NCBI GenBank assembly: GCA_000708835.1
Contig: DF237315.1
Coordinates: 8,213-72,212 of the forward strand
Length of the DNA stretch: 64,000 nt
From: Klebsormidium nitens
Taxonomy: Eukaryota; Streptophyta; Klebsormidiophyceae; Klebsormidiales; Klebsormidiaceae
Reading direction: 5' to 3'
The notes under the pieces are model-generated. The model did no database searches. It saw nothing but the letters and a program-made list of their open reading frames with translations, and was not told the origin of the DNA. This document shows positions 25,082 to 43,087 of this stretch, piece by piece. Position 1 is the stretch's first letter. The number at the start of each line of letters is the position of its first letter. Position numbers and translations under genes: made by a program.

Positions 25082-27958
25082 CTACAGGGCTGTCCGTTTC
25101 CTTGCGGAGTTCATGTACGGCCGGATGACCCACTCATCCTCCGCCTCTGACTGATCCATCGTGCCTAGCTTTACTTGATACAGCCGGAGCTCAAACCTTG
25201 GTCCTACTTCCTTAAGCTCCACGGACTTGGCACCTTTCGGCTTTTCGTATATGTGGTGCCTGCAAGTATCACTTTTCAAAAATAAGCAGGAAACTCAACC
25301 GAAAGATGGTAGACTAGACACCAAAGTAGGAAGCAGAAAGGAAAGCTAGGAGCCTCATTGTAATTGATGCCGAAGCCCGCAAAGCCCGCAGAATCAAGTG
25401 TCGTGCAGCACGTGCCAGCAACCAACAGCAGTTCGAACACAGGGGAAGCGATTGTATGGAATGAGCCGCAAATTCTTACCTGAAGGAGATGTAGTCGCTC
25501 TGATTGGCAAAGGTGATTATCCGTTTTGACTCATCCTTGGGGACGGGGAAGAGGAACTTGAGGATGTTCTGGGTTCGCAGTCCGAGCTGCAAAGGAAAGG
25601 GAACCATTTATCCTCCAGATCAAATGAGACCGCTACGAGTTTAGGAATGGCAATTGCTGCGATCGAGTGGCAAGCCGGAGTTGTGAGCCAATCAATGGTC
25701 TGGTAAGCATGCAGAGCCGTTCGACAAGAGGACGAACTCAGCAAGCCGAAACAGCTTCCAGAAAATCAGCCTTCTCTTGGACAGGCGCCTTTCGCACAAC
25801 CAGTAATCGAAGAACAGGATTCAGAAGAAACAGCCATCAACGAGCGAGCCTCAGTGGCAGTCAAGTTTCAAACGGACGGGTCAACAATCCAATGTCCTTG
25901 ACTCCTCTCAATTTTGTCGCTGACTGAACATGTCCGGAAGCATTATACCCAACACCACAACAGGTCCCCGCACCGAACAAGACTCCATTGATTTTACTGT
26001 CGATCGCCCCTTCGACTTCACCGCGACCCCAAAAGGCGTTCCAGAAATTCTCCGCTTCTCCTCAACGTTCCTGATCGCCCTCCGATGCAGAATTCAAGCT
26101 CAGCCATGCAGTTGCCGAGAGGCCGCTGCTTCTGTTTGCGCGTTCAAACTAGACGCATGCGTGACCAAGTTCCCAGAGGGCCTCAAAGTTCGGCCGCATT
26201 TAGACAGATTTGAAACGAAGATAGCCTCACCAGATCCTATCCCTCGTCCAGGATAGCACAGAAGCATACAGACAAACGTCTCAATCTCTCACCTTTGTGT
26301 TGAAATTGTTCAGGATCAGGTGCGGAAACGCTTCCGACATCGTCCCGACAGCCGCACGGTCCTTGATGTCGTGCCGCGTGACCACGTTGGACAGTCCGAA
26401 GTAGGCCGTCGGTCCGAACGGTAAGTGGCACACGACCAGACCGTCCGGCTCCCCTCGGTGCTCGTGGACCATTACGATGTCGGTAAAATCGTTCGAGCGG
26501 CAGGCCTCGACAATCTGGGAGATGACTTGCCCGCCCCGATTGATGCGCTGGGCGTTCGGAAACACGATCTTGAGCTCCTGGTAAGGCAAACATGGTTGTT
26601 AGCTCAGTTTGGATCAAATTGGGGGCGCACATTCTTTCACAGTCAATCAGCAATAGCAATGATGCAACTCAGAGAGTTCTGTATCTGGTGGTCCTGACTT
26701 TAAGAAGCTTTGGAAGGTGATCCTAAGATTCGACCTGTGTGACAACTATGAAGGAGCTTCAACGACATCTTTGTTTGTCCGTGCGTTGGGATGGTGGCGT
26801 GCTCTGACACCAGAAAGCAGACAGGGCTGCAGTCATCCATGTAACCGCACAGCTTGAATCATGTCACAAAGCCAGACTGTCACTTCTGCAATGCGCTTCC
26901 CCCATCGCACACATCAAAAATGTGAATCAATTCCAGCTTTGATCGGCACAGGTTCAGTCGTGTAATCTGCACCCATCAATGATAGGGTCCCGCGGATCGT
27001 GATGGTTTCTGCGCCCACCTTGACAAACTGCGTGAGGCGGCTGCTCGGATCCCTCGACGTTGTGAGCAAAATTTTGGGGTCCCTCTCTCCCGCCCTGGCA
27101 TATTCATCATCTATGTGCGTGCGCTGCTCTGCTGTGACATCATCTTCTAACTCGATTTCTTGCCGCAGGGCCGCCTCCTCGTTCCGCAGCTCAGTTGGAA
27201 TTGGCTTGCCCTCTGAAACAGAAGCGTAGGGTTCAGGCATGATTCTGAACATGCTCAATACAAAAGACGGGCCACATCATCCGGATCCAACCTATTTGGC
27301 CTCCATATGAGAACAGAGGACACGAAAGAGGACAGCGAATATCTGCACATTAAGTCCTTTTTTTAAACCATCTTAAAGAAAAGCCTGCTTCTTCTCTTAC
27401 CACACCACGTTTGTTAAAAGAAGCCTGGTCTCTGCCTACCACCACCATGATTGCTAGGAACAAATCCTAGTTCTTTGCGTACCACCACTTGATGGGAGAA
27501 TGTTCTGACCTGTCCTTAGAACCCCAAAGCTGATACGGGTGTTTTCAAGTTTCCAGTCTACAAAAAACTGCCTCAAACTCTGTGCTTGAAGAAGCATCTA
27601 CGTGCGGTGCATATCTCTAGCCTGGTTCACAACCGGTGGCGTCGGAAGAACCTCAAGTTTTAGGGTTTGGACAGGCCATTACCGTCCCCTCTCCCCAGAC
27701 CGTCTTTCACCGACGGATTGCTGAATGCTGGCCTGAAACTGACTCTGAAACACTAGTTGCAGGAACAGAGCTCTTGGTTCGGGAAACTCGACAAGCAAAG
27801 AACAGCTCACAGAGGCCGCTAGACTTGACTTGACAACACGGCTTACCCGCAAGCGCCTCCCTGATCTTCCGCTTCCTTTCATAGACCGCTCGCTCCTTGC
27901 CCTCAAGGCTCTTCCTATAAAGGTACTCCCGTCGCAAGCGCGCGTTACGCCGCAGCAT
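25082..27958 (-). CDS. IMP4: IMP4, U3 small nucleolar ribonucleoprotein (Brix domain)
   Basis: Five exons on the minus strand: 27847-27958, 27019-27212, 26293-26577, 25480-25586 and 25082-25259. They join into 291 codons plus stop, about the usual size of IMP4. The start MLRRNARLRREYLYRK is the conserved IMP4 N-terminus, so the in-frame ATG 33 bp upstream was not used. The Brix domain runs from about residue 80 (PKILLTTSRDPSSR) through INRGGQVISQIVEAC, VCHLPFGPTAYFGL, FPHLILNNF and IFEPVPK-like VPKDESKRIITF to HHIYEKPKGAKSVELKEVGP. IMP4 binds U3 snoRNA with MPP10 and IMP3 in the nucleolar small-subunit processome and is needed for early 18S rRNA processing. It is divergent with the katanin-like gene, with starts about 670 bp apart, so they may share a promoter region. 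Confidence 0.97.
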
Positions 27959-28192
27959 GTCTGCCGTCAACCGCACCACTATCTTCCACAATTAATAACA
28001 CTCAAAAAAGGTGGTGGCACAGTCGTTAAGGATCCTGCGTTTTGCAACTTTTAAATCTTACTGTGGAAACAAGCCAAACTGCCCGGAACGGAAGAAGAGC
28101 CTTGAAAAGTTTGGTAAGTTGAACAGTGAAGATGTCAGGGTAGGCGAAGCAGGCGAAGCTCAAAGCTTGTTGCAGCAAAATTTTGGGGTTTA

Positions 28193-28340
28193 GGTAAACC
28201 CCATTGCAGGTAAACCCCATTGCAAAAGCGAACCTGTCTACGCGCACTCTTTTGAATTCAAAACATGGTTTGGCAAAGTCGGGTTTGGTTTGCCCTGGCT
28301 TGCTGCATTTCTTCTTGCTCTTCTTCTTGCTCTTCTTCAA
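28193..28340. repeat. Short direct repeat and CTT-rich microsatellite in the IMP4/katanin interval
   Basis: The string ggtaaaccccattgca is present twice head-to-tail at 28193-28224. At 28309-28338 lies a ttcttgctc microsatellite. Both are in the spacer between the divergent IMP4 and katanin-like starts; a regulatory role is possible but not shown. Confidence 0.7.
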
Positions 28341-28626
28341 GTTGAACTTGCGTGCATCAGATTAGAGCTCGCTGCCTGATCCAGGTCTGTTTGGTCCTGA
28401 GATCTTTGAGCATCTGGCAGTGGTGGTTGGAGAAGCTCACGATTCTGGCGTCTTTGTGCCATCAGATCAAGCACATGCAGGGGGGCGGGTAGTGTCAGCG
28501 AAAGTCAGCTGATCTGAAGCATTTTAGTGGCTGCGGGAGTGACGTGGAAGTGCTTCCATCCCAAAGTGCAGCTCTTGAACGCAGAGCTATCGAGTACGAA
28601 TGGAGCGCTGGCTAAACATGCACTAG

Positions 28627-34527
<5,901 letters not shown>

Positions 34528-35522
34528 GTTGCTAGCGGTCCGGATATCCCCACCGCTTAGGAAAGGGATAGGAGCTTTGCAAAATGAAGATTCGAGCAGC
34601 CTTGTATGCTAGGTGCGCTGCAATCAGTACTGGTAGGAGGTAGACGAAAGCTGCAAGTGATAGTCTTTGATTGACGGCTCCGACGTATGTCGGCCAATGA
34701 ACGAGGTTCAACCGATTGAACTATCCAGTTACTGCACGCGATTCTTTGTCCTAGGACACGACAACCTGAGCCAAGCAAAGTAAAGAACATACTTTCTGAG
34801 GCATTCGACGCTCGGAAGCAGTCAGTCCTCCAAGTATACAACACTTTGGGCTGTTGCTTTCCTAGAATTATCTTGCCAGCTGAAAAGTCTGTCATGCCTC
34901 GCAAGTTGAAGAAGTTAACATGGATACTCTCCTCTCCTTGAAACTCTGCACGTGGCGCGCGCTCCGTTGGTGTGCACGTTGGACGGGTGGCATATACTTT
35001 GATCGTTCATGACTCATGCCCAAATATTAGTTGGCTCATGATGGCACCTGTCACGCGTAAGGATTCTTCAATGAGTTACTCTACAGCTGCAACTTCGCGA
35101 TAATCGTTGCTATAATGTTGTATGTATACCTGCCTTTTGATGCGCAATTTTTTGATGCGCAATTAAGCACTTTGCAGATCTCAATGATCGCCGGCTGGCC
35201 CATTCAATATCTAGCTACGTATATCTGTCCGTTCAGTGGCCGAACTAGAATAGGCGCGGAGTTGGGGCTGCTAAAACTCGTGGAATACTCGACTCATCGA
35301 TATACATGATCCATTGCATGACAGCCACATGTATAGGAAATGACGTACGTGAAAGTGTTTACTTGGAATGGCTAGGTTTGGACGTTGCAGGTTTTCATTG
35401 CTTCTAAAAGTGGCAATATGCGGGGGACTCGGGCTGCGCCATTTCTTTCCACATCCCCCATTGGGCAGTACTTAGCCGAGTCTTTTGCACAACAAGGCTT
35501 TGCCACCTGTACCCACTTGGCA
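34528..35522. other. Intergenic region without supported genes
   Basis: About 1 kb between the 3' ends of the katanin-like gene (+) and the first F-box gene (-). Only short chance frames are present; nothing further was seen. Confidence 0.5.
35402..35522 (-). pseudogene. Decayed Cys-rich tail of F-box paralogue A
   Basis: After the TAG at 35523-35525, the same frame reads C.VGTGGKALLCKRLG, a TAA, then VLPNGGCGKKWR. This aligns with the tails of F (C.VVTDGKGCKHPAAKGCSNGGCGPCCRK, in spaced form) and E. Two in-frame stops and loss of most Cys residues show decay. Confidence 0.7.
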
Positions 35523-37599
35523 CTACTTGCTCTGCTCTAGTACGCGGGTCTGCTCCGCGAGAATTTCCGTTATGGAGGTTGCTTCGGGGTCCTGCGAGAC
35601 GCGAGCTAGTCCATATAAGCAAACGTACTCAAGATAAGCTACGCGGATCAACCACGCTTCATCGCGCTTTACATCTGCGCAGGACAGTACGTTGCAAACC
35701 CGACCACGTTTATCGAGCTTTGCATCTGCGCAGGACGATAAGTTGCAACAAACAGCGCTGTTGATTACCCGGTTAAAGATGCTTTGACAACGGTGAGGAG
35801 TAGTATGATAGCGTGACAATCAACAAGACCCTAAAGGCTCCTCTAGAGCGCAGAGGCTATAGAAGGCGAGCTGATGCGATACGCTCACGTGGCAAGCTCA
35901 CCTGAACAAACTTGTCAATCGACTGCTGGTCGGGAAAGGGCGGTCCGTTGAAGCCGGCCCCGCACAACACCAGGTGAATCTCGCGCTCTCTGTCCAGTTG
36001 GGCAAACCTTATGCTCCTTTCCCGCTCGTGCGCCTCTAATGCATCCAAGATCAAGCGTTCCCACTCGGCGAGGCTCGGGCCTGACTCCGCCACAACGAAA
36101 GCCCGCACTGTCTCCAGGAAAGCGGTCGGCTCATCTGCGTCTAGCATTTTGACCACGCTCACCTCTGGCCTCCCTACTTTAAAGCTTCGGGAGTAGTCTT
36201 TGAAGGCTTTGTAATACTTGACATCCCCAATCAGCGGAGAAGCTATTACTGTCACGGGCCAGACGCTCTTCAACTCCGCGAGTCTCCGCTCAATCTGTAT
36301 GAGCTGATCTAGCGTCAGAGCCCTGACGAGCGGCCGTTCCGTTGCAGGGTCGAAGCTCCGCTCTCCGAGCATGAAGCGGATCGCGAAAGCGACGGCTTCC
36401 GCCGGATCCAACCGCAGCTTCGCCGGGAGACACCGAAAGCAGTCCCAGTCTGAGCGATCCAGGTCGGGGGAAACCGGTGTGATGCAGGGGAAGCCAGCCA
36501 TTCCGAGCACAAGGTGACCGGAAAGGCACACGAATCCGGTCATGAGCATGTATCGTCCGTTGGCAAAGTTTGTCTCGTCCGGATTGTCTGCCCTGACATC
36601 CGCCAGAAGATGGTCGTAGGATTCCGCTGTGTAAGGACCGATAAAGGAGGAGTCGGGGAGAGGAAATGTCTGCGCGCCACAGTAGGGGCAAGCCGCGGCG
36701 AAGTCTTCGTCCAGCTCCGAAAAGTTACCGTATCCCACTCCTTCGTACTCGCTTGTTGGTGTTGTCGTCTCCTTCGAGCTGACCTCATTTTCCCCCTTTC
36801 CCGAATTCAAGCTGGTGTCTTGAGCGAAATCGGGGGCTTCATCTTTCACCTCAAACAGCTCATACCCTCCCCCCCAATCCAAGTTCTCTTCACCCAGCTT
36901 CTCCTTCCGGTTCAGACACGCCGCTGCCCCGGTCGCTTGAGCGATCTCCGAGCGCTCAAAGTTTCTGAGCATGCCCCGAAACGGCAGGACGGGCGGCCGG
37001 GACACATACTCGTGCGTACCTTCCCGACGAAGCGCGGCGCGGTGGTACCTCTCACAGTACGACCGGCGCGCGACGAAGATCTCGTCTCCCCAAAAACGAG
37101 CGTCCAGAGACAGGGTCTGTCTCGCTTCTTCCCGCGAAACCCTGTGGAAACCTCTGGGCAGCTCTGTTTCGACGTGCCCCCGGCACTCGGTCCATTCGTA
37201 CCGTCCCCATAGCGCGTCAGACTCCAACACCGGCTCGAAGGTCGGGAATAGAATTCCCGGGCAGTAGACAAGCAGCTTGAACAGCCCCCTCCATCCGCCC
37301 GGGGGATCCCCCGCCCCTGGATCGTAGTAACCCAGCTCCTCAACCAGCCCTGCTGCATGCGTCATGCACAGCTCCTTCCAGGTGACGTCATCCAAGATCT
37401 GACGCCACTCCTTGCAGACTGCTCCTAACGGGACAAGGTCTTTTGGATGGGGCCCTACTTTGGCAAAGACTCGCTGCAGGATGTCTGGGGCCAGATATGG
37501 AAGAGCACTGCGCGCTTCTGAAACGCCATACTCTGCTTCAACATCTCCGGAAGAGGAGAAAAATGAGCAGGGATTGCGGAGCTGTGCGGTACGCTGCAT
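35523..37599 (-). CDS. F-box protein with CxYC/GFVCLxGH zinc-like motif, truncated Cys-rich tail (paralogue A)
   Basis: Two exons, 35902-37599 and 35523-35591, give 588 residues. The ATG is fixed by an in-frame TAG just upstream. An F-box lies near residues 33-80 (LAPDILQRVFAKVGPHPKDL...KEWRQIL...WKELC), which would bind SKP1 of an SCF ubiquitin ligase. A middle region shared with the paralogues has CPYC and, later, GFVCLSGHLVLGMAG, a plausible CCCH metal site. The C-terminal part has repeats of the type FV..GP.LAEWERLILDALE. The donor after KFVQ and acceptor before DPEATSITEILAEQ match the intron of paralogues E and F. Exon 2 stops after EQSK, whereas E and F continue into a Cys-rich tail; a decayed version of that tail follows the stop in the same frame. 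It may still be functional but lacks the tail. Its start is 374 bp from the divergent F-box/LRR gene. Confidence 0.82.
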
Positions 37600-37973
37600 G
37601 CTGGGATTTTCCTAGGGGATCAAGTTGTTGCCAGGTCTGCAAAACTTATCATACCGCTTGAATTTTCTGGCCTACCGGCGGCTTGCACTGCTCCGGGATG
37701 CTCCGGGATCCAGGTGTCGCCAAGATGTCAAAAGTTGAAAGGATTTCAAATCATGCTACAGCAACAAGTTTACGTCGCTCTAGCTGCGCGTCACGTGTGC
37801 GCGCAGTCACGCGACCGGAGCGCGAGGGTTTACGCGAGGTTCGAGGTTTCCTTCCGAACGCGGCCGCGAGACAGGCACGGCCGACATTTCTTGCTCGCGC
37901 GGGGCGCCTGCTCGATCATTAAGAGACTCACGCGTGTCATCAAGTGCAGGCAAGTGTAGTCGAACAGCTGACC
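37600..37973. promoter_or_regulatory. Putative bidirectional promoter of F-box pair A/B
   Basis: 374 bp separate two divergent start codons. The segment from about 37800 (gcgcagtcacgcg, a GC-rich run, cggccgcg, acaggcac.gccgac) is recognisable again at 42795-42905 in the second divergent pair, so it was duplicated and has stayed similar. No TATA element could be assigned. Confidence 0.45.
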
Positions 37974-39320
37974 ATGGGGGGAAGTCAAGGGGGGCGGAAG
38001 CGCCGTCAAAGGGCGGCACGGAGCTCGAACGAAGCCGGTCAAGCTGGTGACAGCGTCTTTGATGCATTATATCCAGAGCTTCTGGACTGCATCTTGCGGC
38101 GGGCGGCGGTCCACAGCTCGCGGGCTTGGAAACGGTTGGCTCTGGTGAACAAAGCCTTCCAAGACTCTGCACTGCGCTGCTCAGGAACCTTGGTGCTCCG
38201 CCGAGGGGGTCTGCTGACAAAGGGGCCGTTGAAGCTGCGACCTCTGCAGGGCGCAGAGGCGTGTGCTGCCCTTTCCAAAGAGATCGGCGCTCGGCCGAGG
38301 GTTTCGAGGCTGGTCCTGAAGGGGGACGTCAAGCTTGCTGCCGCTTTTTTGCCCGCCATTTTAGAGTTTGGAGCCCGCTGGATCTCCTTGGAGGTAGATG
38401 CTCCTGAAACACACTTTGCGAGATATTTGGATCTACTTCCCAAACTGCAGGGATCTTTGAGACGGCTGAAGATCAGTATCAGACGATACTATAACGGTGA
38501 CAGTGATAGGAGAAGCAACAGCAATGCACGCCTAGACTTAAGCGACGTCTTGAGGGAATTCCCGGACCTCGAGAGCCTCACCATCAAGGGTGGACAACCA
38601 CTGGCACTTCCAGCAAGCAAGCAGGGAAATGATCCGGACGCAGAGGACTGGGAACTGCCAAGCAGCAAGCTTCGTAGTCTAAGCATTAGCGAACCAGGTG
38701 TTTGGGATCTGCAGCAGTTCATCTCCTACCTCCCAGCTTGCGTTTGCAACCTGCGCTTGTTGAGGTTGCATTGTTCCGTCAGCTCTCAACGTATTTGGCA
38801 CCGAGTCATAGCTCGGCACACCACCTTTTTGCCCCTGACTCAACTGCAGACATTGCAACTCGATGTACATTATGACAAGACGCTCTCGAGTGCCCTGCTG
38901 GAGGAGGTCACAGACCGGTGCACGTGCTTGCGCCAGCTTTTCCTTTTCTGCTACCCCCGTGTCTCTTACTCTTCGAGGCCCCCTCTGAAGCTTCCCAACT
39001 TTGCAGAGAAGTGTCCCGAATTGGAGCGCCTTGTAGTCAGTCAAGGCGGATCGGTTAATAGCTCTAGTGAGTTCGTACAGATTCTTCGCGAAAGAGGCGT
39101 AGCTGTACCTTCCAGAGCGCAGCAAAACACCAAGATTCTGATTCTTGAAGACGAAGACAACGAACACGCAGAAAAAGTCGGCAAACGATGCTCCGTCACT
39201 TCTCTCACTTGCATCGGTTTGTTTTGGGCAACTCCAATTAATCTGAACGATCCTGTAAATCGCAAGCGCGCTGTTGGGAAGCCTACAGCTGTTCAGAAGT
39301 GGTGCGACGCTTTTTTGTAG
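37974..39320 (+). CDS. F-box/LRR-like protein (paralogue B)
   Basis: Single-exon gene of 448 residues. The ATG at 37974 was chosen because the open frame only extends upstream by a GTG and because paralogue D starts at the equivalent place (M.GS...RKRRQRAA). The N-terminus is basic and could act as a nuclear signal. The F-box follows (FDALYPELLDCILRRAAVHS...WKRLALVNKAFQD), then leucine-rich segments of variable length (LKLRPL, LVLKGDVKL, LRRLKISIRR, LESLTIKGG, LRSLSISEPG, LQTLQLDV, LRQLFLFCYP, LERLVVSQGG), consistent with an FBXL-type substrate receptor. The conserved end is KWCDAF. Intact as far as can be seen; it pairs divergently with F-box A. Confidence 0.85.
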   Translation: MGGSQGGRKRRQRAARSSNEAGQAGDSVFDALYPELLDCILRRAAVHSSRAWKRLALVNKAFQDSALRCSGTLVLRRGGLLTKGPLKLRPLQGAEACAALSKEIGARPRVSRLVLKGDVKLAAAFLPAILEFGARWISLEVDAPETHFARYLDLLPKLQGSLRRLKISIRRYYNGDSDRRSNSNARLDLSDVLREFPDLESLTIKGGQPLALPASKQGNDPDAEDWELPSSKLRSLSISEPGVWDLQQFISYLPACVCNLRLLRLHCSVSSQRIWHRVIARHTTFLPLTQLQTLQLDVHYDKTLSSALLEEVTDRCTCLRQLFLFCYPRVSYSSRPPLKLPNFAEKCPELERLVVSQGGSVNSSSEFVQILRERGVAVPSRAQQNTKILILEDEDNEHAEKVGKRCSVTSLTCIGLFWATPINLNDPVNRKRAVGKPTAVQKWCDAFL

Positions 39321-40922
39321 CAGACTGAGTATTTGGATGATGGGAAGAGTAGCGCAAGCTGATACAAGAGACTATCCTGTTTCAAGCTGAAACCGATTGC
39401 GAATATTATCTTCTAACGAGTATGCCTTAATTTCTCTTAGACAAGGTGCTGAAGAAGTGTCGTGTGATTACAGCAAGGACTCGAAGAACAAAAGATGGCA
39501 AAATGCAGCACTCCTGGATGTCAGAAGAGAGCCGGCACTCCTTTTCGCATTGAAGCGACGAAGGTTCAGGGCCAATATATATGCATGATGTAAAAGTAGC
39601 AAGATCTCATGTGTACCTGTTCCATGCACCTGGATTTGTTTGGTACCCACACGAGGGTACAAGAAAACGACTTGAAGCCTCATTCAGGTCCTCAAACGGC
39701 CGGGTAATTACTCAATCTCAAACGCGGCATGCATAATTGATAACTGGCAGATTTAGCAACAATGTGTATTCTCCGCAGATGAGACGCAACATTTCTGGTC
39801 CGCCACGCCTATTATGATGCTTGTCAGTGCTTGATGGATACTTAATTAGTATGCTTGCCTCTTTTCAGGAGAACTTAGCGCTCATACAAAAGTGAGTACT
39901 CCCTTGGGCAAGCGCAATATGCTGGGGGACGTTACAACCGCGACTCATTCCATTTGTCGTCTTATCAAAGAACTAGAAAACTCACGTGCAAGGCATGAAG
40001 TGCAAGCTAGCTTGAAGAAGCAGAACAATACATGATCATCGCGGGAAAAAATGGCAAGTCCAACGAGCATATTTGGGCTTCAATAAATCTAGATGCATGC
40101 CTGTGGTAAAATGGCGCCAGCAAAGGTCATATTTCTACTCGGACTGTAGTGTGCAACTTCCAGAGGTGAACTGGATCGAAGAAAGTTCAGAGATGTTCGC
40201 CCTACTCAAGAATCATGTCAGATGGAGATTTGGATTTGTAATCGACCCGCCGCAAGTCAGACAACGTCCTCGTTTCTATGCATCCATAATAAAACACCCC
40301 CACTAATTGAAGAAGGCAACTGCAACACGTCATGTAAGCTCGATCGGGGGCAGCGCTCTGCTGAGTTGTGTACAAAAGCTTAAGAGTCTGTGACCACTAC
40401 GCACTCATTTCTCAATCTTTTGACTACGCGGACCTGCTGATCTAAAAACCTCCACCACGGAGATAAGCATGCAGTCCTGTAAAAGAAGCTGAAACCGTTA
40501 GCCTTGACAGCGCGCGACGCTGACCACCTTCACCTGTTCATTCGAGGCCGGTGAGAAATGACCTGTAGTATTCAATAAGCAACACGTTCATGAGTCAGTA
40601 TCTGGAAAAGCAACTTCTGCTTGACGTTGACCTTTTGAGTGGCCACACGACGCGACAGATTCAAAGATGGCTCCCCAATCCAGGACTGAGGAGCCTTTGG
40701 TCCAACAATAAAGGATGAAATGCTCAAACCTCAGTCCTCAACGGATCCGCAGGACCCCTTCTCGGCCTAAGCCTCTAACTGACCCGGAACCGTCTCAGAC
40801 TTTCCACCCTCTTACAATCTCAAGAGTCGAGACAGAACTTCTAAAGTATGAGTCTTCTGACAAAGGATACCTCAACGAATGTACGCGCCCCACGTGGCAT
40901 GAAACTCACCTCCATATTCGTT
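39321..40922. other. Intergenic region between the two F-box pairs
   Basis: 1.6 kb with no supported gene. The terminal Cys-rich exon expected for paralogue C should lie in the right part of this stretch on the minus strand; I could not find it. Confidence 0.5.
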
Positions 40923-42577
40923 TCAACCGCTTGGTCCGGAACTAGGGGGAGTGGAAGCCGGCATCACGCATCGCTCGCTGGCTTCGGCAGTCCCTACTGC
41001 ACGGGACATTTTTTGCTTCTCCTCACGCTCGTGCGTTTCAAAAGCTTCCAAGATTGAGCGCTTGCATTCGGCAGCGGTCATGCTTCCGGTCCCAACAAAT
41101 GCCCCGACAATTTCCAAGAGATCGGCTGGAACATTTGATCTTAGCACCTTCATTATGCTGCCGACGCTATAGCGGTGCGGATACATGAGATCCTCGAACA
41201 CCTTGTAAGAAAGAAGGCGGCCTTTGTCGAGAGGCCAGATTTCTTTGAGCTGCGTAAGCCTCGCCTCAACGGCCATCACCGTTTCTAGCTCTAAGCTGCT
41301 GATGTATCGCTGCCCTTCTTCCCGTGCCAAGCCTTGCTCTCCGGCCATGAAACGGACCATGAAGGCGACCGCTTCCGCTGGCTGGAGCTGCAGACGGTCG
41401 CCGGAATGCGGCACCGCTAGACCGCGGCCGAAATTTGGATGGCCAGCAACCCCAAGCACCAGGTGGCCGGCAAGGCATACGAAGCCGGTAATCAGCAGAA
41501 ACCTCCCCTTCCAAACGAAGCCCTCGACATGAAAGTCGTTCACGACATCTGACGTCATCACGTCGTAGCTCTCTGCAGCGTACGCCCCCGGGAAGACTAT
41601 GCTCGGGAGATGGAACGTCTGGCCACCGCAGTATGGACAGGGGCCGGCGTTTCGTGGGCTTGAAACCTCCGCTTTGGTTTCTTCCCCGCTAGATCCCCTC
41701 TGAGACTTGGCCCCTTCTTTCAACCCACTCTGCGATCCGTCACACGCTTTCCCAGCTACGTTCTCTTGGCTGAACTTGGACGTTGCAGCACTGACACGCA
41801 TAATTTTGTCGGCTTCGACTTCGTTCTTCTCGGTCAGAAACGTAGCAGCCCCGGTAACTTCGGCAAGTCCCGAGCTTCTGAAATTCTTGACGACGCCTCT
41901 GCAGCAGAAGATGGGAGGGGGGTTGTATTGGCGCAACAAGCCGCGCTTGCAGGCGGCATCGAAGTGGCAGCACAGACGCGAAACAACAATCTCATCCTCC
42001 ACGGAAAGGAACAGGGCCTTCTTCGACTCCACCCCCTTGCGATATTCCCTGAGTTCTGACTGTACGTGCCCCCGGCCGTAGGTCCAATCGTACTTTGCTT
42101 TCAGGGTCTCAGACTGCAACACTGGCTCAAAGGTCGGGAAGTGAACCCCCGGGCAGTGGACAAGCAGCTTGAACAGCCCCCTCCATCCCCCTGGTGGATC
42201 ACCCGCCCCCTGGTGGCAGTACCCGAGCTCCTCCACCAACCCCCCCGCGTACATCAGGCACAGCTCCTTCCAGGTGACGTCATCCAGGACCTGACGCCAC
42301 TCTTGCAGAATGCTCCCAAGGGGCCAAGGTCCTTAGGATTGGGCCCTAACTTGGCGAAGATTCGTTGCAGGATGTCTGGGCCTAGATAGGGCAGCGCAGT
42401 GCGCGCATCTGCAACGGTACATACTGCTGCACCAGTGTAGTCAGAAACAGCAGAGAGTGAGCAGGGATTTTGAAGGCTGTTTGGTGTGTTGCATGCTGGA
42501 GGGATCTTTGTAGGCGTTACTAACTTGTAAGTTGTCTGGAGGAGAGACGTTGTCACCATATTCAGAGAAGTGTCCAT
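40923..42577 (-). pseudogene. F-box/zinc-motif paralogue C, frameshifted
   Basis: Homologous to A over its whole length, but broken. A 1-base loss near 42300-42312 (CK then AGTGG where A has AAGGAGTGG) splits the F-box: the upstream frame carries LGPDILQRIFAKLGPNPKDLG, the downstream frame starts at MYAGGLVEELGY. Near 42467-42480 a 1-base gain, relative to A, puts the equivalent of A's ATG out of frame. Near 40955-40975 another shift ends the frame in SSGPSG, while the adjacent frame reads VPDQAVETNME, the match to VPHQQSLRAYID of E, followed by a gtgagt donor. The middle keeps CPYC and GFVCLAGHLVLG. No last exon was found. Sequencing errors cannot be excluded, but three in one gene are unlikely. 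Confidence 0.75.
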
Positions 42578-43087
42578 TTAGAAGGCTTATCTGCAGACTG
42601 CATCCACTACCATTGAAGGTCCATTAGTTGGCAGGCTAGCCCTTTGGCGCGTCTCTATCGTCTCTGGGAAAAGTCTCCGCCGATGCACGCCGTGAGCACG
42701 CCCCAGGGGTATTCTGCTCCGCCCTGACCATTCGACTTAGTAAGCTAGTTAGTTCAAGCTTGTGAGCTACCGGCCAGCTAGTCCGACGCGCGGCGCGCAG
42801 TCACGCGGCCGCCCCCGGTCCGGCGCGAGGTTTGCAAGATCGGATGGTCAGGGTTTACACTTCTGAACGCATGCGGCCGCGGAACAGGCACAGCCGACGT
42901 TTTGGAGAATGAAACAGGACGGTACGTCACGTTTCGATCCCTCTCCAACGCCCTGGACGTCCCTGCTCATTACTGTAAAACTTAGACTTGAACTTCGCAG
43001 GTGGGCGCTTCTCAGACACGCACCATTTAAGGGTCTCTTTTAAGTGCAGGCGTGTTCCTCGTTTCAGCCTGCTCTTTGCGCCCTTCC
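42578..43087. promoter_or_regulatory. Putative bidirectional promoter of F-box pair C/D
   Basis: 510 bp between divergent F-box genes. It contains the GC-rich block gcgcgcagtcacgcggcc near 42794 and acaggcacagccgacgttt near 42885, both shared with the A/B spacer, supporting duplication of the whole divergent module. Confidence 0.4.

Noticed and set aside
36514-37212. 232-residue frame antisense to F-box A
   Set aside because: Shadow of the conserved F-box gene on the opposite strand; no resemblance to any family.
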